This document shows, one piece after another, positions 1 through 8,776 of a stretch of DNA of 64,000 nucleotides (its first letter is position 1; every line of letters starts with the position of its first letter). A model generated the notes under the pieces. It was not told the DNA's origin. It made no database searches and was given only the letters and a program-made list of their open reading frames with translations. Made by a program: the position numbers and the translations under genes. The stretch comes from JAJRTA01 sp965603125. Its GTDB lineage: Bacteria; Zixibacteria; MSB-5A5; GN15; FEB-12. Location of the stretch: positions 1-64,000 of the forward strand of contig CBFDBU010000008.1 of NCBI GenBank assembly GCA_965603125.1, in the 5' to 3' direction.

Positions 1-255
1 CGAAAGGCTACGCTACTTTTTTATCAATTTCCACACCTTTTGAAATTAACTCGATACGTGCTTAAGGGGTATTTTCGTCCTGACTATATGCCCAATTGTT
101 CTGCAAAGCGGGATTGGTTTAGTTACTTTAGCAGACTCGGCACGCAATACTCAAACCTCTTTTGCAAAATCAATTGTGGTCTCTATTTTTCTGAGCGCTT
201 CTTTGAGGGGAAGCAAGTGCCTGTGATCAGAAAATACAAGGAGAAGAGCAAATGA
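1..255 (+). CDS. 3' end of an unrecognised gene (5' end outside the window)
   Basis: The frame is open from the first base to a TGA at 253-255, giving at least 84 C-terminal residues rich in aromatic and basic residues (SYFSRLGTQYSNLFCKINCG). Its stop overlaps the ATG of the following DUF262 gene (ATGA, 252-255), so the two are probably translationally coupled and work together. DUF262 proteins often have a dedicated partner such as a nuclease or HEPN protein, but no motif here allows a family to be named. Confidence 0.55.
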   Translation, partial: RKATLLFYQFPHLLKLTRYVLKGYFRPDYMPNCSAKRDWFSYFSRLGTQYSNLFCKINCGLYFSERFFEGKQVPVIRKYKEKSK

Positions 256-1331
256 GCAGGTACAAAGTCCGGTCTCGAGACCTAGTGGATATTGTAAACG
301 ATATTAACTCAGAATCTCTTATCTTGACACCGTTTTTCCAACGCAAACTGGTCTGGCGGCTTACGCATAAGATCGATTTTATCAAGACACTGCTTTTGGG
401 TTTTCCGTTTCCTGAGATATTCATTTCTCGAGGAACGTTGGATGTCGAAACAATGAAATCTACGTCCTGCATCGTCGATGGTCAGCAGCGCATGAATGCG
501 ATAAGGGAATTCATCGATGGAGAGTACGAAGTCGACGGCAAACTCTATGTCGACCTTTCCCCAGCGGAGAAAGAACAGTTCCTGAAGTACGAAATAGCAA
601 TCATCGATCTTGATCTTCCACATGATCACTCTGATATCATCGAGATTTTCAAGCGACTGAACAGGACCTTCTATGCCCTATCGAATATAGAGAAATTATC
701 CACAGAGTTCGGTTCATCGGAATTTATGTTGGTTGCTAAGTTGCTTTGCGGCGAGTTGCGGCGCGATGGTGATACGAAGTACAACATAGATAGATTCCGG
801 TATAAATCAGACCCCAATATTACAGAGGACTTCACGGAATGGGCAAATGAACAGAACATTAGCGACTACATGAAGTTTGTTTTGGAGTCACCAATCTTCA
901 CTAAGTACGAGATATCTCGACAAGTGCATCTGATGTTCACTCTGAATCTGATGGCGACTTCACTTTTTGATCTATATCCTAGAAATGAACAGGTTGTTCC
1001 GCATCTGGAAGAGTATGCTGATGATTCTGCTAAAAAGGACGGCGTGATTGCCGAATTGCGTAATGCAGCCCGGACTTACAACCGTTTGAAGTTTTCTGCC
1101 ATCTCTCCTTGGTGCTCGAAGTCCAACGCCTTTTCGCTTTTTGCAATTATCGAGAAAAGATACGACGAGTTATCTACTGTCGCGGCAAAAACAATGAAGG
1201 ATGCACTTACCAGATTCTCCGATTCAATGCCAGAGGATTATGCATTGGCTGCGAGAGAAGCAGTTAATAACAAGAAGCAGCGCCTCTTAAGGGACAAATA
1301 CATTAGCCAGGTGCTTGATAAGGTGGTTTGA
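252..1331 (+). CDS. DUF262 (GmrSD-N / ParB-like) domain protein
   Basis: A 359-residue protein whose N-terminal third is a DUF262 domain: a target-like segment (LTPFFQRKLVWR, about residues 25-36) followed by the hallmark CIVDGQQRMNAI (about residues 74-85). DUF262 is the ParB/Srx-fold NTPase-like module of GmrS-type modification-dependent restriction proteins and of many partnered defence-island genes. The C-terminal two thirds are unrecognised; no DUF1524 HNH nuclease motif is visible, so this would be the regulatory subunit only. The start overlaps the upstream stop. A role in defence is inference from family. Confidence 0.8.
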   Translation: MSRYKVRSRDLVDIVNDINSESLILTPFFQRKLVWRLTHKIDFIKTLLLGFPFPEIFISRGTLDVETMKSTSCIVDGQQRMNAIREFIDGEYEVDGKLYVDLSPAEKEQFLKYEIAIIDLDLPHDHSDIIEIFKRLNRTFYALSNIEKLSTEFGSSEFMLVAKLLCGELRRDGDTKYNIDRFRYKSDPNITEDFTEWANEQNISDYMKFVLESPIFTKYEISRQVHLMFTLNLMATSLFDLYPRNEQVVPHLEEYADDSAKKDGVIAELRNAARTYNRLKFSAISPWCSKSNAFSLFAIIEKRYDELSTVAAKTMKDALTRFSDSMPEDYALAAREAVNNKKQRLLRDKYISQVLDKVV

Positions 1332-1422
1332 AGGGATTAGTTCTTCAGTAGGTCAAAGGACCCTTGCGGTCCTGGTATTTCCGTTGAAACCAGAGGGGTA
1401 TCTACAGACTATGACCCCTAGC

Positions 1423-2388
1423 TCAATGTCTGATCAGCCCAATATCGGGGCGTCCGTGTGGTATCCCCCTCTCGGCGACCCGCCCGGCGGTTTCAAACAG
1501 GCTTTCGTCGATCTCTTCAAACAAATCCATCTGGAAAGCCACCGTATCGGGAACAGTACACCAGAACATAAGGTGCAGGCTGTCGTAAGCGATCTTCCAG
1601 GCCGCCAGAACAGGATCGTTGTCATAGGTGATCGTGTCGGCCTTGCCGTAAACCGGCAGGATATCCCGATGGTAGCTGGAACCAATACCAATGGAGTCGG
1701 CGGTCTTGCCTTCGTACCTGGCGCTCATGGTGATATTATCGGGCGGCTGAGGAAAGACGGAGTCCACTACGATCACGCCATAGACCGGTGAGGAACCGTC
1801 GATGACGCCGTCCTCGTCAGGATCGTATATGAGCACTACCACGCCGAGGGTAGCCTCGTAGTTGGCCACGGCTATCCAGCCCACGGGATCGATGGAAAGG
1901 GGTGGGCCGTTGAAGTTGAGAACGTCGCCATAGGTATCGTCCAGAAGGACGTACTGGCCCTGGCCGTGATCGCCCGGTATCAGCGTGTTGGCGCGCAGTT
2001 CCAGATATGCCGTGTCTATATCGTCGACAGTGGCTCTGATTACGGCATGACCCAGACTGCCGGAGAAGGTGTAGGAGAACCGAGCTATTCCCGTCGAGTC
2101 CGTGATAGTGGAACGCGCCGACAGGGTGCCGTCTCCTTCGATGGGAGAAAGCTGTATCTGCCGGTCGGGGAGGTAGTTGCCGCCCTCATCGCGGACGGCC
2201 AGCTCGAGGGGATGGTTGAAAACGGAGTCGCCCATGCTGCCCTGGTAATAGAGGCCATTAATGACTACCAGACCCGCCGGGACAGTCGGACCGTTCGGCT
2301 TGTTATTGTCGTTACAACCAGTGACGATTGCCAGGGCAACCACGGCTCCGACCGTCGCCGCCAGGCATTTGCGAGCGTCAACAAACAT
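1423..2388 (-). CDS. Lipoprotein with Ig-like (Big_1/invasin-type) domain
   Basis: Start taken at ATG 2386-2388, preceded by AGGTG seven bases upstream, which gives 321 residues beginning MFVDARKCLAATV. A hydrophobic stretch ends in the lipobox AIVTGC, so the product should be lipidated and exported. Residues about 35-130 resemble a bacterial Ig-like domain (VRDEGGNYLPDRQIQLSP ... TDSTGIARFSYTF). The C-terminal part is unrecognised. It lies 98 bases upstream (minus direction: downstream) of the beta-barrel gene and may share a transcript with it. A surface structural role is inferred. Confidence 0.75.
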   Translation of the reverse strand: MFVDARKCLAATVGAVVALAIVTGCNDNNKPNGPTVPAGLVVINGLYYQGSMGDSVFNHPLELAVRDEGGNYLPDRQIQLSPIEGDGTLSARSTITDSTGIARFSYTFSGSLGHAVIRATVDDIDTAYLELRANTLIPGDHGQGQYVLLDDTYGDVLNFNGPPLSIDPVGWIAVANYEATLGVVVLIYDPDEDGVIDGSSPVYGVIVVDSVFPQPPDNITMSARYEGKTADSIGIGSSYHRDILPVYGKADTITYDNDPVLAAWKIAYDSLHLMFWCTVPDTVAFQMDLFEEIDESLFETAGRVAERGIPHGRPDIGLIRH

Positions 2389-2486
2389 GTTCACCTGTCT
2401 GCATTCGTGAGAAGTCTTCCATAGGACTAATGTCGGCAAAAGAGCGCCAATATGCCCCTACTGCAGCGGAGACTCCGAACCTCTTC

Positions 2487-3218
2487 TCAGGGCCGGAAGT
2501 AGTACTTTAACCCCAGTCCGAAATTGAGAAACCGGGGTCGATTGCCCGATTCTAAGAGATCGTAGCTGTTTACCGACGCCAGCGTGGCAAAGGACCGTTT
2601 TCGGGGCGATTCCCAGACCTTGACCTCAACCCCGCAACTCGCAGCGAGGGCCGCGTTCAGGTGCGATTCCGATTCAAAGCCCTTGTGGGTGGCCGCCGTC
2701 AACCCGCCCCGGACTCCCAGCCCCACGTAGGGAGACCAGAAGTTCTCGGAAATGGGCGTGAACAGGTAGCTGAAATTGAAGTCGAAATCGTACTGACTCA
2801 AAGATGGTTTGTCCTTCTCCATGAACATGCTATTTGCTTCCCACTGCGCGTACTGAGTGGGGTCGAGGCCCAGATCGGTTGTCGTGACCTGATACAGGTT
2901 CAACTGGTCAATGCGGGTGTATCGGAACCCTACCGAGATCAGCATCCGGTTGTTGCGGAGTTGCCCATAATTCAGGCCGATGTGAAAGGTGGGGTCGTAC
3001 AGCCTGTCGGCGTCGATATCCACCGCCCGACCGCCTTCATCCGTAAAGTCCAGGAAACCACTCAATCCGTCATAGCTCCCGACCGGCGTCGAGTAACCGC
3101 CGCACAGATCGACGACGTTATACCGTTTGGCCACCCTGACGATTCCTCCCGTGGCAACTCCGTTCAAGGTAAAGGCGGCAAAAAGCAACATGATGATCGT
3201 TTTGGCAGTCTTTGACAT
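2487..3218 (-). CDS. Outer-membrane beta-barrel protein (OmpA/opacity-like)
   Basis: Start at ATG 3216-3218 with GGGAGTG just upstream; the frame also extends further upstream but that segment is basic and unlike a signal sequence. The 243-residue product starts with a signal peptide (MSKTAKTIIMLLFAAFTLNGVATGG), then alternating amphipathic strands with aromatic girdles (YNVVDLCGGYSTPVGSYDG, NFSYLFTPISENFWSPYVG) and ends in an aromatic residue-rich strand (NFGLGLKYYFRP) typical of barrels. Function unknown. It precedes the Ig-like lipoprotein on the same strand. Confidence 0.7.
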   Translation of the reverse strand: MSKTAKTIIMLLFAAFTLNGVATGGIVRVAKRYNVVDLCGGYSTPVGSYDGLSGFLDFTDEGGRAVDIDADRLYDPTFHIGLNYGQLRNNRMLISVGFRYTRIDQLNLYQVTTTDLGLDPTQYAQWEANSMFMEKDKPSLSQYDFDFNFSYLFTPISENFWSPYVGLGVRGGLTAATHKGFESESHLNAALAASCGVEVKVWESPRKRSFATLASVNSYDLLESGNRPRFLNFGLGLKYYFRP

Positions 3219-3471
3219 ATTCACTCCCGGTTTCAATCGTCTTCGTGTGGCCGATAGATACGACTTCCGCAGGTCTGTGTCAAACTTTTTGCAGCGCCGT
3301 CGCCACCATCTTCTTCTTGTACAACTAAACTGCAAATCGGCCGACATTCTATGTATCTGATCGCGTTGCCGCAAATACCCGTTGCGGCGGACGGAACGGT
3401 GGTTATATTCCGCTCGGATGGAGATATACCGACGGTTGTTCGGCTATGGAAAACCGAAAGGATGGACCAGT

Positions 3472-4392
3472 ATGATGGCAAGCGCGGACATAATAATCAT
3501 TGGTGCCGGCGTAATGGGTCAGGGGTTGGCGGAGGCTGTCGCCACTTCCGGCAACGAGGTCATGCTGATCGACAAAACGACCAAGCTGGCCGAACGGGGC
3601 CTGAGAGGCATTTCGGAATCCATAGACCGGGAGATCCACAAATGGGGTCTCACGCAGGCGGACAGACGGGCTATCCTGGCCCGCATCTTTCCGTCGTCGG
3701 ACATCTCCCAGGCGGAAGACGCCGGGATCGTGATCGAATGCATCCCGGAGAATCTCGCGATGAAGCGCTCCCTGTTCGACAAACTGGACGAGATCTGCAA
3801 GCTGGACGCGCTCCTGATCACGAACACCGGCACCCTGTCGATCTCGGAAATAGCAGCCGCCACCAAGCGACCGAGCAAGATCATCGGCATGCACTTCCTG
3901 AACCCGGTTACCAAAATCCCCCTGGTGGAGATCGTCAAGGGTCTTAAGACCGACGACGAGTCGTTCCAGAAAGCCGTGGAGTTCGCTGAACTGCTTGACA
4001 AGCAGTGGATTACCGTGAACGAATATCCCGGTTATGTCACCACCCGTATCATTGTTCCCCTGCTGAACGAGGCCATGCACGTGTTAATGGAGGGAGTAGC
4101 GACCGCTGAGGACGTCGACAAGGCCATGAAATTGGGCTTCGGTTTCAATATCGGACCGTTGGCTCTGGCCGACATGATGGGGCTGGACGTGGTCATGTCG
4201 TGGATGGAAAACCTGCTGGCCGAGCTGTCCGAACACAAGTACAATCCCTGTCCCCTGCTTCGGAAGATGGTCCGGGCCGGACGCCTGGGCGTCAAGACCG
4301 GAAGAGGGTTCTTCAGTTACGATGACGAGGGCAACCGTATCACGGATGAAGAGACCAATGAGCAGCCTGCTGATGGAGAACAGTTCCAATGA
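3472..4392 (+). CDS. 3-hydroxyacyl-CoA dehydrogenase (3-hydroxybutyryl-CoA type)
   Basis: Start at ATG 3472 (or the adjacent ATG 3475) with AAAGGA nine bases upstream; 306 residues. N-terminal Rossmann fold IIIIGAGVMGQGLAE binds NAD(H). Catalytic residues expected for the family are present: Ser/Thr region NTGTLSISEI, His in GMHFLNPV, Glu in VEIV and the Asn in LLNEAMHVL. The C-terminal helical domain (FGFNIGPLALADMMGLDVV, RAGRLGVKTGRGFFSY) completes a single-function enzyme of FadB2/Hbd size. It interconverts 3-hydroxyacyl-CoA and 3-oxoacyl-CoA in beta-oxidation or butyrate-type fermentation. Its stop overlaps the ackA start, suggesting acyl-CoA to acetate energy metabolism. Confidence 0.92.
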   Translation: MMASADIIIIGAGVMGQGLAEAVATSGNEVMLIDKTTKLAERGLRGISESIDREIHKWGLTQADRRAILARIFPSSDISQAEDAGIVIECIPENLAMKRSLFDKLDEICKLDALLITNTGTLSISEIAAATKRPSKIIGMHFLNPVTKIPLVEIVKGLKTDDESFQKAVEFAELLDKQWITVNEYPGYVTTRIIVPLLNEAMHVLMEGVATAEDVDKAMKLGFGFNIGPLALADMMGLDVVMSWMENLLAELSEHKYNPCPLLRKMVRAGRLGVKTGRGFFSYDDEGNRITDEETNEQPADGEQFQ

Positions 4393-5594
4393 ACATACTT
4401 GTTATCAACTGCGGGTCGTCGTCGGTAAAGTATCAGCTTATCGACACCAGCACCGAGATTGCTCTTGCCAAGGGAGCTGTGTCGCGGATCGGCATGTCGG
4501 CCGCCGTTCTGACCCACAGACCGTACGACCGACCCGAGATCACCTCCGCCGGGGAAATCCTTGACCATATAATAGCTGTCGAACAAGTCGTTTTGACTCT
4601 GACGTCGGAGACCCACGGAGTAATCAGGGACAAATCGGAAATAGCGGCCGTCGGGCATCGCGTGGTACACGGTGGTGAGCGTTTTGCGGATTCCGTTCTG
4701 ATCACGCCGGAACTCATGGTCGAGTTGCGGTCCCTCATCGAGCTGGCTCCGCTGCACAACCCGCATAACATCCGGGGAATCAACGCCAGCCAGAAGACAT
4801 TGCCGGATGCTCCCCAGGTGGCCGTGTTTGACACCTCCTTCCATCACCGGATGCCGCCGCACGCCTACATATACGGCGTACCATACGTGCTGTACAAGCG
4901 TTACGGTATCCGTCGCTACGGTTTTCACGGCACCTCGCATCGCTACGTCAGCGAGCGAGCAGCCGACATTCTCTGCAGACCGCTGACCGACCTCAAAATG
5001 ATAACCTGTCACCTTGGAGGTGGCGCCTCGCTGGCTGCCATTGACGGCGGCGTGTCGGTCGACACCTCGATGGGCTTCACACCTCTGGAAGGATTGCTGA
5101 TGAATACGCGTTCCGGCGATCTTGACCCGGCCATCATCCTGCACATCATGGCCCGCGAGGAGCTCTCACTGCACGAGGCCAACACTCTTCTTAACAAGCA
5201 TTCCGGCCTCTCGGGCATTTCCGGTGTATCGTCGGACATGCAGGACATCCAGGAGGCGGCCGCAAGCGGCAACCAGAACGCCCAACTGGCCCTCGACATC
5301 TATTGCTACCGCCTGAAAAAATACATCGCCTCCTACACGGCCGCAATGGGGGGGCTGGACGCACTGGTGTTCACGGCCGGTGTCGGCGAGAACTCACCCA
5401 TTGTCCGCGCCAAATCGTGTGAGAACCTTGGCTTTATGGGCGTGGAGATTGACGAGAACCGCAACGCCGAGGGCAACTGCCAGGAGACGGTCATCTCAAG
5501 CAACGCCAGTAAGGTCAGCGTGTTCGTCATTCCCACCAATGAAGAACTGGTGATCGCGCGGGATACCAAGCGAATCGTGGAGGCGGCGGGGTAG
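4389..5594 (+). CDS. ackA: Acetate kinase
   Basis: 401 residues, the usual length. The ASKHA fold is evident: N-terminal MNILVINCGSSSVKYQL (phosphate 1), VGHRVVHGG, TSFHHRMP, GFHGTSHRYVS, CHLGGGASLAAIDGGVSVDTSMGFTPLEGLLMNTRSGDLDP, and FTAGVGENSPIVR. It converts acetyl phosphate plus ADP to acetate plus ATP. Start ATG 4389 overlaps the stop of the hydroxyacyl-CoA dehydrogenase (ATGA), so the two are translationally coupled. No phosphotransacetylase is in this window. Confidence 0.97.
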   Translation: MNILVINCGSSSVKYQLIDTSTEIALAKGAVSRIGMSAAVLTHRPYDRPEITSAGEILDHIIAVEQVVLTLTSETHGVIRDKSEIAAVGHRVVHGGERFADSVLITPELMVELRSLIELAPLHNPHNIRGINASQKTLPDAPQVAVFDTSFHHRMPPHAYIYGVPYVLYKRYGIRRYGFHGTSHRYVSERAADILCRPLTDLKMITCHLGGGASLAAIDGGVSVDTSMGFTPLEGLLMNTRSGDLDPAIILHIMAREELSLHEANTLLNKHSGLSGISGVSSDMQDIQEAAASGNQNAQLALDIYCYRLKKYIASYTAAMGGLDALVFTAGVGENSPIVRAKSCENLGFMGVEIDENRNAEGNCQETVISSNASKVSVFVIPTNEELVIARDTKRIVEAAG

Positions 5595-5631
5595 GATAAG
5601 ACACCGGTCATATCGTTTGTTCTTTGTACTC

Positions 5632-5654
5632 GTTCCCACGCGGAGCATGGGAAC
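5632..5654. repeat. Short hairpin repeat (GTTCCCA...TGGGAAC)
   Basis: A 7-bp perfect inverted repeat with a 9-base loop lies just after ackA. It resembles the dispersed intergenic GTTCCCACGC palindromes seen in many bacterial genomes. No T-tract follows, so it is not a clear terminator. Confidence 0.45.
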
Positions 5655-5713
5655 AAGAGGAAGAATAGCCGGAAGACCGGCATAACAATGTGACAGTCAG
5701 CGTGAATGTGACC

Positions 5714-5737
5714 GATCCCACAGCTTGCTGTGAGATC
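5714..5737. repeat. Inverted repeat (GATC-CACAGC / GCTGTG-AGATC)
   Basis: CACAGC and GCTGTG flank TT, with GATC on both outer sides. It sits in the convergent spacer between ackA and the S41 protease gene. It may act as a weak two-way transcription stop, but there is no U-tract. Confidence 0.4.
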
Positions 5738-5780
5738 GCACGGTGGGCGCACGGTCGATAGGTTCCCGCGAAATTGCCAA

Positions 5781-5806
5781 AATAAAGCGCCGGCCGGCGG
5801 CGCTTT
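5781..5806 (-). terminator. Intrinsic terminator of the S41 protease gene
   Basis: On the minus strand a 9-bp perfect stem AAAGCGCCG/CGGCGCTTT with a 5-base loop (5784-5806) is followed by ATTTTG. It lies 28 bases beyond the stop codon of the minus-strand protease gene. Confidence 0.65.
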
Positions 5807-5833
5807 GAAGTCGAGTGTGTTATCGTATGGCGT

Positions 5834-7642
5834 TTAGTTCAGTTCGGCCTTGCTGTTGGTCTGACCCTTCTCGATCAGTTCCGAATACTGGCCCGGCGTT
5901 TGGAGGACCTCAACCGCCTGCAGAATGCCTTTATCGGTCTTGAGAATGAGCTGCTCGTAAACGCCTCGCTGACCGACGATGGAAGAGAGAATCTCACGCT
6001 TTATCGCTTTCCTGATATAGTCCAGAGACCGATCGAAATCGTCCTGCTTTTCCTGCAACACCAGTTGCTCCAGGCTGTCCAGCGTCGTCCCGAACAGGCT
6101 GTCCTGCTCTTCTTCAGCAACCGTCTCTCGCAGTTCCTCAAGGACCACCTGCAGGGAGGTCTTGTAGTCGAAATCCTTCTCCTTGATAAAGGCCCGGAAC
6201 TCGTCGACCATCTCTTCAGTGACCTCGAAGGTCGGCTCGATATCGGGGTGGGCGGCGACGTACTGGACGGCATAATCGAACATCTGGGACTGGCGCTCCA
6301 GATTGATCTCGATCGGTTCGTACATCTCCCTCTTGATATCGATATCAGGAACGATCCCGCCGCCACCATAGACGGCCCGCCCGCCGTTGGTATAGAAGAT
6401 CTCCTCTTCGGACACGGCCAGCGAATCGGTCTCCTCTTTCTCGAGTTCCGTCGCTGCTTGCGAGCCTCCCTTGACCTGTTTTTCCGGTTTCTGAATGCAG
6501 CGCCCGGACGGGACGTAGTACTTGGCCGTAGTCAGTTTCAGCGCCATACTGCCGTCGTTTGAGATGGGGAATATCTGTTGCACGAGACCTTTGCCGTAGG
6601 TCGTGCTGCCCATGATCAACCCCCGATCCCAATCCTGGATGGCACCGGCCACGATCTCTGAAGCCGAGGCGGTGCCTTCGTTGACCAGGATGACGAGCGG
6701 CTTGTCAAGATAGAGGGGGGGACTGTCGGAATAGTAATGCCGCTCGGAGTTCTCATAACGCCCCCTGGTGTAGACCACCTGTCGCCCCTGCTCCAGGAAC
6801 AGCTCGGCTGTCTCTTTAGCCTGGTCGAGAAGCCCGCCACCGTTGGAGCGGAGATCGAAAATCACGCCGGACACGTTCTGCTCGTTGAGTTCCGAGAGAG
6901 CTTCCCTTAGCTCGTGGCTGGTTTCCTTGGCGAACCGGGAGAGCCGCACGTAGCCGATGTTGGTGCCGGGGATAATGCCTGCAAAAGGCACTGACTTGAG
7001 TTCGATAACGGCCCGCTCCAGCTCAAACTCCATCATGTCGGCGATCCCGGAGCGCTTGATCAGGAGGGTTACCGATGTTCCGGCCGTCCCGCGCATGAGC
7101 TTGGCGCCGTCAGAGGTGGACATATCCTCGGTCGACTTGCCGTCGATCTCCCAGATGACATCACCCGCCCGGAGCCCCTTGCGATAGGCAGGAGTGCCTT
7201 CTATGGGCGTGATAATCACAATTCGACCCTCGCGCGAATCGATCTGCATCCCCAGACCTTCGTACTTGCCGTCTGTGGACTCCATCAGGGCGTCGTACGA
7301 GGACTTCTCCATCAAGACCGAAAAGCGATCGAGGTCGGAGAGCATACCGACTATCCCCGCCTTGATGATCTCCTCGGTGTTCACCTCCTCCATGTACTGA
7401 TTCCTGACATTGAAGGCGGTTTGCGTCAGTTTCTTGACGTCTCTGAGGAAGCTGTCTCGTTCGTCGCGGGCAGCATCTTGCGACGCGCGAGAGCCGGACT
7501 CAAGATTTATGTGCGTGGTGTCAGCCCAGAGCACCGGTTCGGCGGACGCTGTGTTCTGAACCGCCTCACCGGTTCCCACGAACCAGATCAGGGCAAGGGC
7601 AAAGATCGTAACTCCAAAGAGTTGGACTGTATAGCGAAGCAT
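5834..7642 (-). CDS. C-terminal processing peptidase, S41 family (CtpA/Prc type)
   Basis: 602 residues with an N-terminal signal/anchor (MLRYTVQLFGVTIFALALIWF). A PDZ domain occupies about residues 125-210 (GLGMQIDSREGRIVIITPIEGTPA...GLRAGDVIWEIDG), followed by the tail-specific protease core: GYVRLSRF, IFDLRSNGGG, catalytic Ser326 in NEGTASASE and catalytic Lys351 in TTYGKG, spaced 25 residues as in the family. It cleaves periplasmic proteins at their C-termini. A C-terminal extension of about 200 residues follows the protease fold. A TTGACA-type promoter lies 36-63 bases upstream and an intrinsic terminator downstream, so it is probably monocistronic. Confidence 0.93.
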   Translation of the reverse strand: MLRYTVQLFGVTIFALALIWFVGTGEAVQNTASAEPVLWADTTHINLESGSRASQDAARDERDSFLRDVKKLTQTAFNVRNQYMEEVNTEEIIKAGIVGMLSDLDRFSVLMEKSSYDALMESTDGKYEGLGMQIDSREGRIVIITPIEGTPAYRKGLRAGDVIWEIDGKSTEDMSTSDGAKLMRGTAGTSVTLLIKRSGIADMMEFELERAVIELKSVPFAGIIPGTNIGYVRLSRFAKETSHELREALSELNEQNVSGVIFDLRSNGGGLLDQAKETAELFLEQGRQVVYTRGRYENSERHYYSDSPPLYLDKPLVILVNEGTASASEIVAGAIQDWDRGLIMGSTTYGKGLVQQIFPISNDGSMALKLTTAKYYVPSGRCIQKPEKQVKGGSQAATELEKEETDSLAVSEEEIFYTNGGRAVYGGGGIVPDIDIKREMYEPIEINLERQSQMFDYAVQYVAAHPDIEPTFEVTEEMVDEFRAFIKEKDFDYKTSLQVVLEELRETVAEEEQDSLFGTTLDSLEQLVLQEKQDDFDRSLDYIRKAIKREILSSIVGQRGVYEQLILKTDKGILQAVEVLQTPGQYSELIEKGQTNSKAELN

Positions 7643-7677
7643 GGGACCTCCAAATGTGCTATTCCAAAATCACTTAC

Positions 7678-7705
7678 AATGTAACCATTTACGCAGCCTT
7701 GTCAA
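7678..7705 (-). promoter_or_regulatory. Candidate sigma-70-type promoter for the S41 protease
   Basis: On the minus strand TTGACA (7700-7705), a 16-base spacer and TACATT (7678-7683) lie 36 bases before the protease ATG. The -35 box is perfect and the -10 box matches 4 of 6. Confidence 0.45.
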
Positions 7706-7957
7706 GTTTGGTTACACTTGTCGGAGATGCTGTATCTTCATGAGTTTTATACGTTTATCGAACGACTTTGGTTGCCCTCCCCGGTCGGATCGGCCTATAT
7801 GTTTTTGTATTTCGTTATCTTCCTTGTGTTTAACTATGCGAGTGGGACATGCCGGTCATTGCCGCAGAGGGCAGATCGGTGCTGTTTTCCCGCACATTGC
7901 TTAACCCGTTTGACTTTATCGGCTTGGCCCGTTGCTACGCAACCGGGGATGAAAAGA

Positions 7958-8776
7958 ATGTCCTTTTTGTGCACAATCCCGTATCATTTACTAACTATGA
8001 AGTTCGCCAAAAGCATGACGGCAGCTTGGCTTTTGAACCTCCTGCTGCCCGGATCAGGTCACTGGTACTGGAAAGAGTATGCCTTCGGATTGTTCGTTTT
8101 TCTTATCACGCTGCTGACTTCGGTGCTGTTTGTCGCCTCGTTTTCTGTGCCTCTTCCGGCTCCGGCGAAGGTCCTGGTCCTGGGTCTGCCGCTTGTATTT
8201 TACGCGTTCACTTTCGTGGATCTGACGCGGACAGTCCGCACCCGGCGCATGTCCGTCAACCGCTCACAGCGTGTGTTGCTCATCGTGTTGATCGTCGCCG
8301 TTGTCTACCAGTTATGCGCACCAATCGCCCCGCTCAACTTCGCCCTGAGAAACCGGCCGGAGATATTCACCCTTGAGGATAACCGCTTGTCCCCCCTGTT
8401 TGCCGGAGGGGATTTGCTCAAGGCCAGCAGGCTGTCCTACCAGGTGAACATCTTTGCCTTTGACCGGCCGCTTCTGCACACGCTGCCCGAACGCTATGAC
8501 GTTGTGAGATTCAAGGCCACCTCCGGCGGACGTGGCACGGGTATCGTGGTCGGTCTGCCCTCGGAGAACATCGAGATCGTCGAGGGAGTCGTGGTTGTTG
8601 ACGGCCTGCCGGATTTCGACACGGTGCCCGACGGACTGCTGCTTGCCGGCGACTGGCCGTTGACCCGGGCCGGGCAGTTCTCTATCTTGGTGGCAACGTT
8701 GAAACTTGGAAGCGTTGGCCGGGTGCAGGATGTCCCGCTGACGGACTTGATCGGGAAAGTGGAGAAACTGCTTTGA
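7958..8776 (+). CDS. Polytopic membrane protein, possibly signal-peptidase-like
   Basis: Start chosen at ATG 7958 because GGGGAT sits seven bases upstream (272 residues); ATG 7997 (MKFAKSMTAAWLLNLL) is the alternative. The N-terminal half has several membrane segments (LLNLLLPGSGHWYWKEYAFGLF, VFLITLLTSVLFVASF, VLVLGLPLVFYAFTFV, VLLIVLIVAVVYQL). The soluble C-terminal half carries an SPase-I-like pattern (FAFDRPLLHTLPERYDVVRFKATSGGRGTGIVVGLPSENIEI) but no confident Ser/Lys dyad can be assigned. The stop overlaps the TTG start of the HAD gene, so translation is coupled. Function uncertain. Confidence 0.65.
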   Translation: MSFLCTIPYHLLTMKFAKSMTAAWLLNLLLPGSGHWYWKEYAFGLFVFLITLLTSVLFVASFSVPLPAPAKVLVLGLPLVFYAFTFVDLTRTVRTRRMSVNRSQRVLLIVLIVAVVYQLCAPIAPLNFALRNRPEIFTLEDNRLSPLFAGGDLLKASRLSYQVNIFAFDRPLLHTLPERYDVVRFKATSGGRGTGIVVGLPSENIEIVEGVVVVDGLPDFDTVPDGLLLAGDWPLTRAGQFSILVATLKLGSVGRVQDVPLTDLIGKVEKLL

